A stretch of 64,000 bases of DNA from Streptomyces sp. NBC_01217 (GTDB taxonomy: Bacteria > Actinomycetota > Actinomycetes > Streptomycetales > Streptomycetaceae). The notes beneath the pieces were generated by a model. The model worked only from the letters and a program-made list of their open reading frames with translations, was not told where the DNA came from and did no database searches. The stretch covers positions 8,745,501-8,809,500 of the forward strand of contig NZ_CP108538.1 of the NCBI RefSeq assembly GCF_035994185.1. The letters run 5' to 3'. Both the position numbers and the translations under genes were made by a program. Shown piece by piece: positions 1 through 15,572 of this stretch; the stretch's first letter is position 1; each line of letters begins with the position of its first letter.

Positions 1-6702
<6,702 letters not shown>

Positions 6703-6836
6703 CAACTTTCGAGGCAAGAGCTGGTGAGGAAGCGGGTGCGTGAGGCCCACGGCGCCGTCCGCGGGGGAGTCACCGGGACTCCTGTGTCTCGTGCGGCCGC
6801 CGGGGCTGAGAGGTGGGACTGTTTTGCCGGAAACCG

Positions 6837-7649
6837 CTACCGGGGAATACGGGAGCAGATCTCCTCAACCAGAGAGGCCGCGTGGGGCACGAGGTAGAAG
6901 TGGTCCCCGTTGAAGCTGCGGGCGTCGAAAGCACCTTTGGCGACCTTGCTCCACGTGGACAGTTCTTCCGGCGGATAGCCGAGGTCGTCGGTACCACCGA
7001 ATGCGGTGATCGGCGCGTGCAGCGGCACGAGCTCGGACGGGCGGTAGGTGTCCAGCAGGCGCAGGTCGCCGCGGAGGGAGAACAGCAGCATGTAGCGCAG
7101 TTCGGGGTCGGCGTAGACCTCGGCTGCCGGGCCGCCCAACCCCGCTGCCCAGGCGGCCAGGGTCTCGTCGTCCGACAGGTGCCCGGTGCCGCGCGGGCCG
7201 TCGGTGGGGGCCGCCCGGCCGGAGACGAAGAGCCTGGCCAGTGCGTCCGGTTTCCAGGCCTCGAGCCGGCGGGCCACCTCGTAGGCGACGGCCGAACCCA
7301 TGCTGTGGCCGAATAGTGCCACCGGCAGGTCGAGGTACTGCAGCAGGTGCCCGGCGATCTCCTCCGCAAGGTCCTCCAGGCTCTGGGGGAACGGATCGTC
7401 CAGCCGGTCCTGGCGGCCGGGGTAGCGGACGGCGAGCATCTCGATGCCGGGTGCGAGCGACTGGGGCCAGCTGTGGAACACTCCGGCGGTGCCCCCCGCG
7501 TGCGGGAGGCAGACCAGTCGGGCAACGGGGCGTTCGACCGGGTACCGGCGGAACCACGGGTCGGTGCTGTCGACGACCGGCTGCCACGCCTCGCCGGCAG
7601 GCAGGCCTGTGCCTGGCCGGGTCGAGGTCGGCAGGTGGAGCGGGGTCAT
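6837..7649 (-). CDS. Type II thioesterase of the NRPS cluster
   Basis: A 270-residue alpha/beta hydrolase of the GrsT/TesA type. Such enzymes remove misacylated or stalled groups from carrier domains of NRPS and PKS systems in the cytoplasm. Visible motifs are the oxyanion region LPHAGG, the nucleophile elbow FGHSMGS (catalytic Ser), an acidic residue in FGGTDD, and the C-terminal GDHFYL with the catalytic His. The start [10 protein letters not shown] at 7649 is chosen because its ATG overlaps the mbtH stop as ATGA, which indicates translational coupling. The frame is open 132 bp further upstream, but that would read through most of mbtH. The NRPS gene follows 134 bp downstream on the same strand. 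It is a stand-alone protein, not the terminal TE domain of the NRPS. Confidence 0.93.
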   Translation of the reverse strand: MTPLHLPTSTRPGTGLPAGEAWQPVVDSTDPWFRRYPVERPVARLVCLPHAGGTAGVFHSWPQSLAPGIEMLAVRYPGRQDRLDDPFPQSLEDLAEEIAGHLLQYLDLPVALFGHSMGSAVAYEVARRLEAWKPDALARLFVSGRAAPTDGPRGTGHLSDDETLAAWAAGLGGPAAEVYADPELRYMLLFSLRGDLRLLDTYRPSELVPLHAPITAFGGTDDLGYPPEELSTWSKVAKGAFDARSFNGDHFYLVPHAASLVEEICSRIPR

Positions 7650-7852
7650 CCCGTGCTCTCGATCAGGCTCTTGGGACGCAGGTCGGTCCAGTGGGCCTCG
7701 ACGTAGTCCAGGCAGGACTGCTTGGTATCCGCCGGGTGAACCACCCTCCAGCCCGCGGGAACCTCGACGAACGCGGGCCACAGGGAGTGCTGGTTCTCGT
7801 CGTTGACCAGGACCAGGAAGGTTCCGTCGACGTTGTCGAATGGGTTGCTCAT
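7646..7852 (-). CDS. mbtH: MbtH-like protein (NRPS adenylation-domain partner)
   Basis: A 68-residue protein matching the MbtH family over its full length: N-terminal NPFDN, the conserved [12 protein letters not shown] block, VPAGWRVV with the invariant Trp, and C-terminal WTDLRPKSL. MbtH proteins bind adenylation domains and aid their folding and activity. The start at 7852 is preceded by GAGGAGT (7862-7868 on the plus strand as its complement) about 9 bases upstream. It is the first gene of the operon mbtH - thioesterase - NRPS, and its TGA overlaps the next start codon. The frame extends upstream to 8155, but that stretch has no recognisable domain. Confidence 0.96.
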   Translation of the reverse strand: MSNPFDNVDGTFLVLVNDENQHSLWPAFVEVPAGWRVVHPADTKQSCLDYVEAHWTDLRPKSLIESTG

Positions 7853-8174
7853 GATGACTGACTCCTCGGTTACCTGTTGTGTGTTGTTCACATGGGTACG
7901 GAAGATGTGCGGGCCGTGGCCACCGATGTCAGTCAGCCGGCTGCCTGCGCCCTCGCTCGAACCCGGCGTGTTGATCGACAAGTCGTGTGGCCGGCTCCGG
8001 CGACTGCAGGATGCGCCGGTCGAATCCGTCGCCGTGACTATCCGATCGTGATGTGTGTGAACCCGAAAGCCCCGAAGAGGCGTTACTTGACAGAGCCCGG
8101 GTGCCTCTGGACCACCTGGATTACCGCACGCCGAACGCTCTGACCTGCGCAGCATGGGTCACGCGGGCCCCGGA
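7853..8174. promoter_or_regulatory. Leader and probable promoter region of the mbtH-NRPS operon
   Basis: Non-coding by inspection. It separates the mbtH start from a decayed LuxR fragment and should hold the operon promoter. No confident -35/-10 pair or operator palindrome could be picked out. Confidence 0.4.
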
Positions 8175-8360
8175 TGAGCCGGCCGGAGGCCGCAGCGGCG
8201 ACTCCCGCCCACAAGCGGCTTGAGGCGTTCAACCGCTCCGTGATGTGCGCGAGGTGCCGACGGGTGGTGCGCGGCGGCATGCCCGGGCGGCGGGCCATTG
8301 CCTCGTCCTGAGTCCGGGCGCCAGCCGGACAATCGTCTCCGGGGCTTCCCGGGAGATGCC
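8175..8360 (-). pseudogene. Relic of a second LuxR-type regulator (C-terminal HTH)
   Basis: Two adjacent frames on the minus strand give SREAPETIVRLA followed, after a frameshift near 8314, by DEAMARRPGMPPRTTRRH and TERLNASSRLWAGVAAAA. These align along their length with the C-terminal HTH of the intact regulator at 12749-13840 (SREIHETIVRLL, DETIARRLGMSLRTARRH, EQLNATSRFQAGVAAAA). Only the DNA-binding end survives. It is probably what remains of a paralogous regulator next to the NRPS operon. Confidence 0.75.
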
Positions 8361-8382
8361 TTCGCGGCGTCAGGGCGGCGGT

Positions 8383-8937
8383 CGGCGCCGGCACGGTGAT
8401 CGTGAGGGGCTGGCCGCGATCGTGTTCGTGGCCACGTCGGGCCGTACGTGGCAGCAGGTGCCCACTGCTTCGTTCGGGCCGTCGGGGGCGACGGCTCACC
8501 GGCGTTTCTCCGAGTGGACGAAGGCCGGGGTGTGGGCCGGTCTCCACCGTCTGGTGCTCGACGAGCTCGGCTCCCGGGGGCGAACCTGCACGACAGCCAG
8601 GCCCTGATCCCCCTCGTGCAAGGGGATGCCGCCGGCGTCCGCTCCCGCCGCGGACGCCGGCGGCGCAAACCCGCAAAGCTCCACGCCGGCAAGGGACACG
8701 GCTGCTCCCACCTGCGGCGATGGTTACGCCGGTGCGGCATCCAGCACCGCATCGCGAGGAAAGGAGTCCAGCCCTCACAGCGACGGGGCTGCCACCGCTG
8801 GACCGTCGAACGCGCCATGGCCCGGCTCGCCGGCTGCCGCCGACCCCACCGGTGCCCATGAGCGCAAAGCCGGGCACTTCCTCGCCCTCACCAGCATCGC
8901 CCGCACCCTCATCTGCCACCGCAGACTCACCGATTGA
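8383..8937 (+). pseudogene. IS5-family transposase, internally deleted and frameshifted
   Basis: The N-terminal part (DREGLAAIVFVATSGRTW, FGPSGATAHRRFSEWTKAG, LVLDELGSRG) is joined directly to the middle part (ANLHDSQALIPLVQG, RRKPAKLHAGKGH). The segment carrying the first catalytic Asp, expected between them, is missing. Near 8855 the frame shifts again, and the end reads ERKAGHFLALTSIARTLICH before a stop. It cannot encode an active enzyme. Confidence 0.8.
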
Positions 8938-9066
8938 GATGACTTCTGAGTGCATCATCGGCTCCGTGCCGCAACCGCGCAGCGGCGTTCTCCCCGCAGC
9001 CGCTTGACGTCCGTTGAGACATCGGACGGGCCGGTACTCTGTCCATCACCACCCCGGCGAACCGGA

Positions 9067-9095
9067 ACGGGCCGCCGGAGAATCCGGCGGCCCGT
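9067..9095. terminator. Strong hairpin, 12-bp perfect stem
   Basis: ACGGGCCGCCGG (9067-9078) and CCGGCGGCCCGT (9084-9095) form a perfect GC-rich stem with a 5-base loop. It lies between the IS5 relic and the small LuxR gene. No T-tract follows, so it fits the hairpin-only terminators common in Streptomyces; function is inferred. Confidence 0.55.
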
Positions 9096-9174
9096 CATGA
9101 AAGACCGAAGTCAGGTCCGGGTGCCGACCGGACGCAGAAGAAGCCCCGCAGTGCTCAGCGGCAGAGGTTCTCTT

Positions 9175-9200
9175 CGTCTTCCTGGCCGGCCAGGAAGACG
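9175..9200. terminator. 26-bp perfect palindrome downstream of the small LuxR gene
   Basis: CGTCTTCCTGGCC (9175-9187) is followed directly by its reverse complement (9188-9200). It lies 48 bp beyond the stop of the minus-strand gene at 9248, so a terminator role is the simplest reading. A protein-binding site is possible. Confidence 0.5.
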
Positions 9201-9247
9201 TGAACCGGGGAGCGGTCTCGTCGGGTGTTCATGCGTGCCCCTGCCGA

Positions 9248-9469
9248 TCAGATCTGGTAGAGGCCCAATTGCACTGCCAGGACCACCAGTTGGGAACGGC
9301 TGGTGACTCCTGTCTTGCGTCGGATGCGGCGAATGTGGGTGTCCACGGTGTGCGGGCTGATCCCCAGCCCTCGTGCGATGGCCTGGTATGTTCCGCCCTC
9401 GCACATTTTCACGAGGATTTCCCGCTCCCTGGAGGTGAGGAATAGCTGAGTCGAATTCTGCGTAGACAT
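9248..9469 (-). CDS. Stand-alone LuxR-type HTH regulator, 73 aa
   Basis: A 73-residue protein consisting almost only of a GerE/LuxR DNA-binding domain: LTSREREILVKMCEGG, QAIARGLGISPHTVDTHI (recognition helix) and RRKTGVTSRSQLVVLAVQ. There is no receiver or ligand-binding domain. The start MSTQNSTQLF at 9469 is chosen because homologous domains begin there and the upstream 32 codons look non-coding; its RBS is weak. It starts 40 bp after the stop of the secreted-peptide gene on the same strand, so the two are probably cotranscribed. Small regulators of this kind are often found in actinobacterial biosynthetic clusters; its targets cannot be read from the sequence. Confidence 0.85.
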   Translation of the reverse strand: MSTQNSTQLFLTSREREILVKMCEGGTYQAIARGLGISPHTVDTHIRRIRRKTGVTSRSQLVVLAVQLGLYQI

Positions 9470-9509
9470 GGACAGTCCCGGCTGAGTAGATGGAAAGGCG
9501 CTGCTTCTC

Positions 9510-9707
9510 CTACGCGCTCGGCCGTTGCACTCGGCCGCCCCAGGAGCTGTCGTCGAGGCAGCCACCGCACGCCACCGCTCTTATGTGCAGCCCCGCGTGC
9601 CGGGACAGCACGCCGGCAGCAGGCTCGGCAGTCGGTGACTGCGGGGACAGGAATACGGCGGCCAGTGTGGCCAGAACGATCCAACCGGCCGCTCTCCGAC
9701 GAATCAT
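9510..9707 (-). CDS. Small secreted peptide (65 aa) cotranscribed with the LuxR-type regulator
   Basis: The 65-residue ORF begins with MIRRRAAGWIVLATLAAVFL, a good signal peptide (positive N-region, about 13 hydrophobic residues), followed by SPQSPTAEP. The remaining roughly 35 residues contain two cysteines as CGGC near residue 50, tryptophan and basic residues. An AGGAG ribosome binding site precedes the ATG by 8 bases. No family was recognised. The gene directly precedes a stand-alone LuxR gene on the same strand, which suggests a signalling or precursor peptide, but a plain exported protein is equally possible. Confidence 0.6.
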   Translation of the reverse strand: MIRRRAAGWIVLATLAAVFLSPQSPTAEPAAGVLSRHAGLHIRAVACGGCLDDSSWGGRVQRPSA

Positions 9708-10326
9708 CAGGGGTTCTCCTAGCTGTATACGCGCGTGAAAATTACAACCTGCGACCTGCTGCAAGGGTGGCAAGGGGGAGCGCCGATTAGTAGCGCCTCA
9801 CCGCCTCATCAAGCTGTCTGGCACCAGGGCGACGGGTGGATGAAATGGATAATCAATCCGATAACGGGTGCCTGCCCGGTGGTCGACGTCGGTTGCCGAG
9901 GTGGCCGTAACGGCGCCCGCATGGGTCCATGCGAGCCAGGGGGCGTCTCTGCGGCTTTCGTCAAGCGAGGCGCGGGAGTTCTGGGCTGGTGGCTGCCCTC
10001 GCGGAGCACGCTGCTGCGGTGGCGGGCGAAGCGGAGGGGGGCTGCCGCCGGGCCATGCGCGGGGCTTTGGGCCAGGCACCGGACATGTCTGTCCGAACGG
10101 GTTCAGCGGCCGATGCCCTGTTGGCCGCGGCGGGTGAGCCATTTGTGGGGTCCTGACTTCTTGAGCGGGCTGGTCAGGGCCACTTGTAAGGTCTGGATGC
10201 CCAGAGGTACCGGGTATGGCTGCTGTGACCAACGGATTCTCGTGACTTGCCGCTGCCGGAACAGCGGGAGGAGGATAAGAAGTGCCCTGTTCCACCGGGA
10301 ATCGGTCACGCAATGAGGAAAAGCAC
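9708..10326. other. Intergenic, no confident gene
   Basis: Open frames exist on both strands, but none has a recognisable domain or consistent codon bias. The part next to 9707 must hold the promoter of the secreted-peptide/LuxR pair. Confidence 0.4.
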
Positions 10327-10794
10327 ATGGCATCGGAAAAGAAAGAGTTCAGGCGTGCGTACGGAACGCGGCCGACAGGGCAGGCGCTGTACGGTGACGG
10401 GCGGTACCGGGGCCGCCTCCAAGAGGACGCGAAAGGATTCTTCCGGGCATCGATCAGCGCTTTGGGTGTGACCGGCACCCGGAGGAGTGCGGGAAGGGAT
10501 TTCTCCGGCTGTGAGCGCCACATGATGTGCCATCGGAACGGGTGGGTTATCTGCTTCTTCGAGTGGGGGAAGTTCATTTCCCGAGCCGGCCGAACCGTCT
10601 CCCGACCGCAATACAGGTGTTCACGGACAGGCGGTGAACACCGGAGCGCATTGCGCGCCGCCGGAAGGCCATTTCCCGACCCTGCTGCCCACAACGGCCG
10701 TCAAGCCGCACTGCAGCCTGTGGAATTTGGGCATCAATCCGTACCTTGCCCTCGACATCCCGGCCGGCTGCGGAGTACCTCTAGTGTCTCGTGA
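10327..10794 (+). CDS. Hypothetical ORF, 3' end overrun by IS630
   Basis: ATG at 10327 has a GAGGAAA ribosome-binding-like site 8 bases upstream, and the frame opens MASEKKEFRRAYGTRPTGQ. No domain was recognised and the second half has poor codon bias. The stop lies inside the IS630 element that begins at 10782, so a real gene here would be truncated. Kept only because of the RBS. Confidence 0.25.
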   Translation: MASEKKEFRRAYGTRPTGQALYGDGRYRGRLQEDAKGFFRASISALGVTGTRRSAGRDFSGCERHMMCHRNGWVICFFEWGKFISRAGRTVSRPQYRCSRTGGEHRSALRAAGRPFPDPAAHNGRQAALQPVEFGHQSVPCPRHPGRLRSTSSVS

Positions 10795-11956
10795 TCCTGT
10801 TCATGTCAGTTCGAGTTGTTATTGACGAGTTTCTTCACGTTGGTCGCGACGAGTCGGACCTTCGCGAGGACCTCGTCGGCGGTCGCGGTCCAAGTGAACG
10901 GTTTCGCTGTCGTGTTCCAGGAGTTGATGTAGTCGCGGATCTGTTTGATCAGGACGTTGACGCTGGAGAACGTGCCGCGGCGGATGGACTGCCGGGTCAG
11001 GATTCCGAACCAGATCTCGATCTGGTTCAGCCACGAGGAGCCGACGGGAGTGAAATGGAAGTGGATGTGCGGGTTCTTGACCAGCCACTCCTTGACCTCG
11101 GGTGTGGTGTGCGTCGAGAGGTTGTCCAGGACGACATGGATGTCCTTCCCGGCGTGCGGTTTCACCGCCTTCTTCAAGAAGGCCAGGAAATCCTTGCCGT
11201 TCCGGGTCGGCCTGCACTCGCCGAGCACTTCACCAGTGGTGACGTTCAGGGCGGCGAACAGGTTCGTGGTGCCGTGCCGGACGTAGTCGGCGGTGCGCTT
11301 CTCGCTCGCCGCGAAGGCGACCGGCAGCACCGGCTGGGTCCGGTCCAGCGCCTGGATCTGCGTCTTCTCGTCGATCGAGAGGACCACCGCGGCGCCCGGC
11401 GGGGCCAGATACAGGCCGATCACGTCGGCCACCTTCTCCGCGAACGCGGGATCTTTGGAAATCTTGAAGGTGCCGGACCGGTGCGGCTTCAGGCTTTCCT
11501 CGCGCCAGACGCGCGCGATGTAGTGCCAGGACACGGTGATGTTCTCGGTTCGCTCCAGGTACTTCGCCAACTCCCGTGTGGACCAGTGCGAAAGCCCTGT
11601 GCCGTCCGGCGGCGTCATGCGCGTCAGCGCGATCACTCGGGACCGCACCCGCGCCGGCACCTGTTCCCGCGCGCCACCGGGACGCTCCCCTTCCAGCCCG
11701 GCCAGGCCCTGCTCGGCATAGCGGATCTTCCAGCGGTCCACGGTCGGCAGCGACACCCCGAGCAGCTCCGCAATGTCCTTGCGCCGACGCCCCTCACTCG
11801 ACCACAGCACGATCCGGCCGCGCGTAGCGATGTCCGCAGGAACGTCCCGACTGTTCACCAACTCCCGCAACTCGGCGGCCTGTTCCACGGAGATCTCCAC
11901 ACCAAGAGACCCTGTCACACAAGATCAAGTAACGCTGACGGAATCACGAAACACTA
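10782..11956 (-). mobile_element. Complete IS630-family insertion sequence with TA duplication
   Basis: The ends are imperfect inverted repeats (GTGTCTCGTGATCC on the left; complement of the right end GTGTTTCGTGATTC). Both are bordered by TA (10782-10783 and 11955-11956), the target duplicated by IS630/Tc1/mariner elements. It contains one transposase gene that fills the element. Confidence 0.88.
10806..11918 (-). CDS. IS630-family transposase
   Basis: A 370-residue DDE transposase. An N-terminal helix-turn-helix (RRKDIAELLGVSLPTVDRW) is followed by the catalytic domain with Asp in SIDEKTQIQA, Asp in VVLDNLSTH and Glu in SSWLNQIEIWFG. All three acidic residues are present and the frame is intact, so it may be active. 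It occupies the IS630 copy between the TA duplications. Confidence 0.93.
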   Translation of the reverse strand: MTGSLGVEISVEQAAELRELVNSRDVPADIATRGRIVLWSSEGRRRKDIAELLGVSLPTVDRWKIRYAEQGLAGLEGERPGGAREQVPARVRSRVIALTRMTPPDGTGLSHWSTRELAKYLERTENITVSWHYIARVWREESLKPHRSGTFKISKDPAFAEKVADVIGLYLAPPGAAVVLSIDEKTQIQALDRTQPVLPVAFAASEKRTADYVRHGTTNLFAALNVTTGEVLGECRPTRNGKDFLAFLKKAVKPHAGKDIHVVLDNLSTHTTPEVKEWLVKNPHIHFHFTPVGSSWLNQIEIWFGILTRQSIRRGTFSSVNVLIKQIRDYINSWNTTAKPFTWTATADEVLAKVRLVATNVKKLVNNNSN

Positions 11957-12177
11957 GCCGGTGAGACGCGGGAGGGGAGGGAAGGGAAATTGTCTGTTCT
12001 TCGGCCAATTCTTCGGTCACGAGGCGTGGATCCACGGCGCGCAGCCCCGCATGTGCCTGCTCACGGACCTGTGGCCCGCAGACGCTCCCCGGGCACGAGG
12101 CGCTCACTGCGCTGTTACGGAGATCTGCGGGCTGACCGATGCGGCGTCCCTGCCGTCCTGTGTGCAGGGTTTCAACG

Positions 12178-12678
12178 ATGAGGGGATGTCAGGTGGATAC
12201 CAGCGACGCAGCGCTGCACTGTCAGGAGGTCGCCGCGTTCGCATCGGTCTTTCTGGGCCAGGCACCCGGAGTCGTGTGGCCTGAGCACGATCACCCGGCG
12301 TATGACTCCCACGCGGATGAGACGGATCGGGTGCTGTTGGCACGCGGTCTCGCTCAACTCATGGGGAGGCCCGTACAGACCGTCCGCAGCGAAGAGGCCC
12401 CGCTGAGCGTTCGGGTCGCCCGGGCTTCACGTGACACCCTGGTCCATCAGATCTCGGGAAGCGGACACTGGACGCTGCTGCCAGACCTCACCGAACACAG
12501 CGGCCGGGAGGGAAAACTTCCGGCCAGGGCCGCCATCAGCTACCAGCTTCGCTCGAGGGAGGTTCTGTACATCCCACCGGGCTACTCGTGGGTGATCCAG
12601 CCGGTGATCCAGCCGTCGGCCTACCTCTTCAGCTTCGTCGGAGACCCGCCGCCGGCGACAGGGCACGCCGCGCAATGA
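12178..12678 (+). CDS. Hypothetical cupin-like protein
   Basis: About 166 residues from ATG 12178; GTG 12193, which has GAGGGG upstream, is an alternative start. The C-terminal half reads ISYQLRSREVLYIPPGYSW followed by a strand ending LFSFVGDPP, which resembles a JmjC/cupin beta-barrel edge (inference). The metal-binding His/Asp pattern is not clear: WPEHDHPAY lies near residue 35. It is convergent with the LuxR-type gene, 70 bp away, and may belong to the NRPS region. Function unknown. Confidence 0.55.
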   Translation: MRGCQVDTSDAALHCQEVAAFASVFLGQAPGVVWPEHDHPAYDSHADETDRVLLARGLAQLMGRPVQTVRSEEAPLSVRVARASRDTLVHQISGSGHWTLLPDLTEHSGREGKLPARAAISYQLRSREVLYIPPGYSWVIQPVIQPSAYLFSFVGDPPPATGHAAQ

Positions 12679-12748
12679 CACCTCCGTCCGCGCCCCGGGC
12701 CATCTCGCGCGGACCGGCGGGCAGGGCGTCCGTCTGCACTTGTCAGCT

Positions 12749-13840
12749 TCAGGCGCCTTCCGGAACCTCGCCCCGGCCCTGGCGTTCCCTCAACGGCCGG
12801 GGCAGCACCGAGGCCGCGTCCGCATCGGGGCAGTTGCCCTGTTTGGCAGCCGGAGCCTTCACGAGTCTGTGGGCTGCCGCGGCCACGCCCGCCTGGAAGC
12901 GGCTTGTCGCGTTCAGCTGCTCCATGATGTCGGCGATGTGGCGTCGTGCCGTGCGCAGCGACATGCCCAGGCGACGCGCAATCGTCTCATCCTTGTGCCC
13001 CTCGGCCAGCAGACGGACGATCGTTTCGTGGATTTCGCGCGAGACCTGTTCAAGACCCTGGCTTGCCGCGTCCACGAACGGTGTACCCCGCTCCCAGGCC
13101 TCTTCGAAGACGTTGCACAGGTACGTCACCGTCGAGGGCTCCCGGAGAATGACCGCACCCCAGGACTGATCCTGCACAGGAATGAATGCAACGTCTCGGT
13201 CGAAGATTATAAGACGCCCGAAAAGCTCGTGAACCGTGCGGTACTGCGCCCCCAGCGCCGATGCAACTGCTACATAGGCCTGGCTGGGCCCGTTGAACCG
13301 GGCAGTGTGGTGGTAGAGCGTACGAATGGATACGCCCCGCTCCAGGAGGGTGGTATCGCGCTGCATCGCCTCGGACATGGCCTCCGGCTTGCGCGAACCC
13401 CCGCCGGGCTGACACGAAATCATCTCGTGGCTGCATCGCGCCGCTTCGCGGTTCAGGGCCGCCCGCACCTCGTTCACGTTCCCGAGGATTTCCAGACCAT
13501 GGGAGGAACTGCTCTTTTCCAGATAATGCGGAGTGAACCTGTCCAGCGCGTCCCGAATCGTCAGGATGCGGCGCTCCTCCTCCCGCAAACGCGCCTCGAT
13601 CGGGCTTGTGAGCTTGGCGATGGCGACAGCAGGGTCCACCGCAAACCCAGTAGCCGGGTCATCGTCGGGACGCACCACCAGGCCAACCGCGCAGAGCCGA
13701 TCGATACTGCCCTCCAGGTCTGAAATGGTCAGCCCCAGGTCCTGTTGCATCAATCCCAGGTCAAGTTGACGACTATTCAGAATCCATGCATAAACAGTCA
13801 GGTCGGTTTCGGCTGCCTCGCCGTGAATTGGGAGAATCAC
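12749..13840 (-). CDS. LuxR-family transcriptional regulator with N-terminal winged-helix-like region
   Basis: A 363-residue regulator. The N-terminal roughly 70 residues (YAWILNSRQLDLGLM, LTISDLEGSIDRLCAVGL) look like a TrmB-type winged helix. A middle region of unknown ligand follows, then a C-terminal LuxR HTH at about residues 262-325 (DETIARRLGMSLRTARRHIA, DIMEQLNATSRFQAGVAAAA). This architecture is common for pathway regulators in Streptomyces clusters, so control of the NRPS operon is a reasonable inference. The start at 13840 is followed upstream by a 9-bp inverted repeat at 13868-13888. A degenerate copy of its C-terminus lies at 8175-8360. Confidence 0.88.
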   Translation of the reverse strand: MILPIHGEAAETDLTVYAWILNSRQLDLGLMQQDLGLTISDLEGSIDRLCAVGLVVRPDDDPATGFAVDPAVAIAKLTSPIEARLREEERRILTIRDALDRFTPHYLEKSSSSHGLEILGNVNEVRAALNREAARCSHEMISCQPGGGSRKPEAMSEAMQRDTTLLERGVSIRTLYHHTARFNGPSQAYVAVASALGAQYRTVHELFGRLIIFDRDVAFIPVQDQSWGAVILREPSTVTYLCNVFEEAWERGTPFVDAASQGLEQVSREIHETIVRLLAEGHKDETIARRLGMSLRTARRHIADIMEQLNATSRFQAGVAAAAHRLVKAPAAKQGNCPDADAASVLPRPLRERQGRGEVPEGA

Positions 13841-13867
13841 AATCTCCTTCCAGGTGTTGCATTCCCC

Positions 13868-13888
13868 ATGACACCGAAGGTGTCATGT
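13868..13888. promoter_or_regulatory. Perfect 9-bp inverted repeat upstream of the LuxR-type gene
   Basis: CATGACACC and GGTGTCATG are separated by GAA, 28 bp before the start codon at 13840. Its size and position fit an operator, possibly for autoregulation; binding is inferred. Confidence 0.5.
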
Positions 13889-14480
13889 CCGATGGCCGAG
13901 CAAACCGCAGGAGAGCCGCAAACTAGAGGATAATGCTTTGTGAAGGCAACAAGCGCCGCGCCGCCGTCACGGCAGCTGTAGTCAGGGTTGTGGGGGCCGC
14001 CGTGGGTATGGGTGCGGACGCCGCGATCGTGGTCGTCTGTGACAACTGATCTGAACACGAGATGGCGGTCCATCTGGTTCAAACGCTATGCGGGGACGGC
14101 AAGCTGGGCCCCATTGCCTTCAGCCCGTCCAGTGCCTGCCGCCAAAGTCCACCCGAGGGGAACTCGACGCCGACGAGCAGGCCGGCGAGTTGACCACGCA
14201 GTTGTATCGCGCGCTTACACAGCCAGGTACGGCTTCCACGGCCCACTGTGTCACCACTCTCCCCCTATCAATTCCCGGTTCGGGACTGTTCGCACCGCGA
14301 CTATCAGGCCTGGGCACTCGCCCGTACGAAGACGACTCAACCACGCCTCGATCAACACGGAATCAGCTGTACTCGCTGCGCGATAGACGATCGATCACCT
14401 GAATGGCGTTGGTCAGGGTGCGGTGTGATGTGTCGGTACCAGCCGTGCCAGTTGCGGACTTCGTAGTCGGCCGGGCCGCA
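13889..14480. other. Intergenic, no gene seen
   Basis: No frame with domain content on either strand. It lies between the promoter of the LuxR-type gene and IS1380 debris. Confidence 0.4.
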
Positions 14481-14993
14481 CGCACGCCGGAGCACATTTA
14501 CCGGCGGACCTCACCGAAGCGACCGGGCTGACGGCGGCGAGGCAATCGTGGAGCTGGCCGTCCTGCGGGACCAGCGCGAGGTGTTCGGCCCGGTGACCTC
14601 CACGCCGACGGCCTGGCGGCTGCTGGCCGCTGTCGACGAACGCATACTGCCCGGCCTGGTCCTGGACCTCGACGCCACGCCGGTCACCCGCCACTCCGAG
14701 AAGGGCCAGGCCGCACCCACCTGCAAAGGCGGCTTCGGGTTCCACCCGTTGCTGTGTTTCCTGGCCAACGCCGCCGCCGATCCATCACCGCGCTCGACCG
14801 GGCCCTCGCGCAGATCCCCGACGCCCACCGGCACGGCACCGACATCCCGGTCCGCACCGACAGCGCAGGCAGCGCGAAGGCATTCCTCACGCATCTCCGC
14901 GCCTTGCGTGACAACGGCCTTCTCCTGCGTTTCTCGGTCGGATACGCGGTCACCGCACCGGTCCGCCGCGCGATCCGCACCCTGACCTACTGA
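14481..14993 (+). pseudogene. IS1380-family transposase remnant
   Basis: Pieces of an IS1380 transposase in two frames: ELAVLRDQREVFGPV and STPTAWRLLAAVDE, then LPGLVLDLDATPVTRHSEKG (catalytic Asp region) and KGGFGFHPLLCFLANA. After a frameshift near 14770 come ITALDRALAQIPDAHRHGTD and LLLRFSVGYAVTAPVRRAIR. The N-terminus, an internal segment and the C-terminus are missing. Confidence 0.78.
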
Positions 14994-15051
14994 GGTTTTC
15001 GTGTTGTCGTCGGGTGGTGACGGTTCATGATCCCTGCGGTATGCCGGTGGG

Positions 15052-15572
15052 GTGAGGTATTCGGAGGGTGGGGGCCCGACCGCTGAGCGTCGGGCGCTTC
15101 GTGAGGAGATCCGGCTTCAGGCCGGGCAACGGTTCGCGGCGGGTGGGAAGACCTCGGTGATCGCCAAGGACTTGCGAGTGAGTGTGCGGTCGGTGGAACG
15201 CTGGCGCCGTGCCTGGCGCGAGGGCGGCATGGAGGGCCTGCGTTCCGCGGGTCCGGCGGACTCACCGACCATCACCGATGCCCAGTTCGCCGTGCTGGAG
15301 GAGGAACTCGGCAAAGGCCCGGCGACGCACGGCTTCGAAGACGAACGCTGGACCCTGGTCCGGGTCCAGGCGGTGATCCGCCGTCGGCTGCGAGTGAGCC
15401 TGTCGGTGGCGACGGTGTGGCGGCTGCTGAAACGGCACGGCTGGTCCTGGCAGGCTCCCGCCCGCAGAGCACTGGAGCGTGACGAGCACGCGGTGGAGCT
15501 GTGGAAGAAGGAGGTTTGGCCCCGGGTAAAAGGCTCGCGGCGGCCTTTGGGGCCTGGACCGTCTTCGAGTAC
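15052..15572 (+). pseudogene. IS630-type transposase, 5' part only
   Basis: GTG start at 15052. The frame encodes a winged helix-turn-helix region typical of IS630 transposases (TSVIAKDLRVSVRSVERWRR, ADSPTITDAQFAVLEEELGK, TVWRLLKRHGWSWQAPARRA). The frame shifts near 15530, after which LAAAFGAWTVFE continues the family sequence until about 15572. There it joins a PKS fragment before any catalytic residue. Confidence 0.78.

Noticed and set aside
9798..10694. 298-codon minus-strand open frame
   Set aside because: No domain, no ribosome binding site, Pro/Arg-rich translation; probably chance in high-GC DNA.
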